Below the pieces are notes generated by a model. The model saw nothing but the letters and a program-made list of their open reading frames with translations, did not search any database and was not told the origin of the DNA. A stretch of DNA of 64,000 bases from Chloroflexota bacterium (GTDB lineage: Bacteria; Chloroflexota; Anaerolineae; Anaerolineales; Villigracilaceae): the NCBI GenBank assembly GCA_016195815.1, contig JACPYX010000007.1:434001-498000 (forward strand). Direction: 5' to 3'. The translations under genes and the position numbers were made by a program. Below are positions 63,542 to 64,000 of this stretch, piece by piece; position 1 is the first letter of the stretch, and the number at the start of each line of letters is the position of its first letter.

Positions 63542-64000
63542 TCAGACCTTTGGGCCTGACGCCAAAACTTCGGGCGGGCAGCCATCTTCAAATTTCTTGA
63601 AATTCTCCACGAAGCGCGCCGCCAACTGGCGATACTTCTTGTCATATTCTTTAGTGTCTGCCCAAGAGCTGGAAGGGTTGAGCACCTCGTCTGGAACATC
63701 CGGGCATTGGGTTGGGACTTCAAAACCAAAGACTGGGTCTTTCGCGAATTTGACCTTGTCCAGCTTTCCGGTCAACACGGCGGACAACAAGGCGCGCGTA
63801 TATTTGATGCTGATGCGCTTGCCGACGCCATACGCGCCGCCCACCCATCCAGTATTGACCAGCCAGCACTTCACGCTATAACGTTCGATCTTGCGCTTGA
63901 GAATATCGGCATAATAATACGGATGGTGCACCATGAATGGCCCGCCGAAACAGGCCGAGAAAGTAATCTCCGGTTCCTTGCCAAGACCGACTTCCGTCCC
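63542..64000 (-). CDS. pckA: Phosphoenolpyruvate carboxykinase (ATP), C-terminal part (partial)
   Basis: The gene runs off the right edge; 152 C-terminal codons are visible. TEVGLGKEPEITFSACFGGP followed by HHPYYYADILKRKIERY and WLVNTGWVGGAYGVGKRISI are signature segments of ATP-dependent PEP carboxykinase, which interconverts oxaloacetate and PEP with ATP for gluconeogenesis or anaplerosis. The reading frame is continuous to base 64000, and the end (ASGPKV) is a plausible natural terminus. Confidence 0.95.
   Translation of the reverse strand, partial: GTEVGLGKEPEITFSACFGGPFMVHHPYYYADILKRKIERYSVKCWLVNTGWVGGAYGVGKRISIKYTRALLSAVLTGKLDKVKFAKDPVFGFEVPTQCPDVPDEVLNPSSSWADTKEYDKKYRQLAARFVENFKKFEDGCPPEVLASGPKV

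Noticed and set aside
1-64000. CRISPR array, prophage or known defence island
   Set aside because: No spaced direct repeats, phage structural genes, integrases or recognised defence genes were seen; the only mobile trace is the IS1-like remnant.

Overview
The window reads as a stretch of chromosome from an uncultured or little-studied Chloroflexota bacterium, most likely class Anaerolineae. This is inferred from gene content and style: very long multi-GAF sensory proteins of the type common in that group, type 2 isopentenyl-diphosphate isomerase, many short-spaced co-directional genes, ATP-type PEP carboxykinase and GT-C glycosyltransferases. I could run no database search, so the taxon is an inference.

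Layout. 1-6250: the end of sucD converges with acpP; then fni, a choline-kinase-like gene, a dimethylglycine-dehydrogenase-like flavoprotein, a polyprenyl diphosphate synthase and tRNA-Gly(CCC) with its own promoter and terminator. 6353-30699: one very large plus-strand signalling operon. It holds two stand-alone receiver proteins, seven consecutive GAF-rich membrane proteins with no recognisable output domain, a ParA-type ATPase, a 1209-residue PAS/GAF hybrid histidine kinase with two receivers, a threonine synthase fused to a receiver domain, and an EamA transporter. 30721-35621 (minus): a second signalling operon with a three-GAF histidine kinase, a REC-GAF-histidine kinase and a receiver-winged-helix regulator.

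35743-54990: a GntR/FadR regulator with a near-consensus promoter heads a long catabolic gene set. It encodes a beta-hydroxyacid dehydrogenase, 2-oxoacid dehydrogenase E1 alpha/beta and E2, an M24-fold protein with an altered metal site, a complete Liv-type ABC importer, a DMT transporter, an ACMSD-type amidohydrolase, an alpha/beta hydrolase, a zinc alcohol dehydrogenase, a CoxG-like protein and a three-subunit molybdenum hydroxylase. 55003-55259: remnant of an IS1-like element with degenerate 23-bp terminal inverted repeats. 55282-61915: trmFO, an M28 peptidase/glutaminyl-cyclase-like protein, a histidine kinase overlapping hflX, a small membrane protein and a GT39-like protein. These converge, at a bidirectional terminator, on a second GT-C-like membrane protein and the end of pckA.

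How it may work together. The best candidate for an undescribed system is 6353-29721. Seven receptors of three sensor classes all end in the first part of a GAF-like domain. The kinase downstream begins with only the last part of one, so many receptors could dock on one shared kinase. Its phosphate could then pass to the two free receivers, to its own receivers and to the receiver fused to threonine synthase, which would put an amino-acid biosynthetic enzyme under phosphorelay control. The ParA ATPase between receptors and kinase could position the assembly in the cell. The gene order and domain order are seen; the mechanism is inference.
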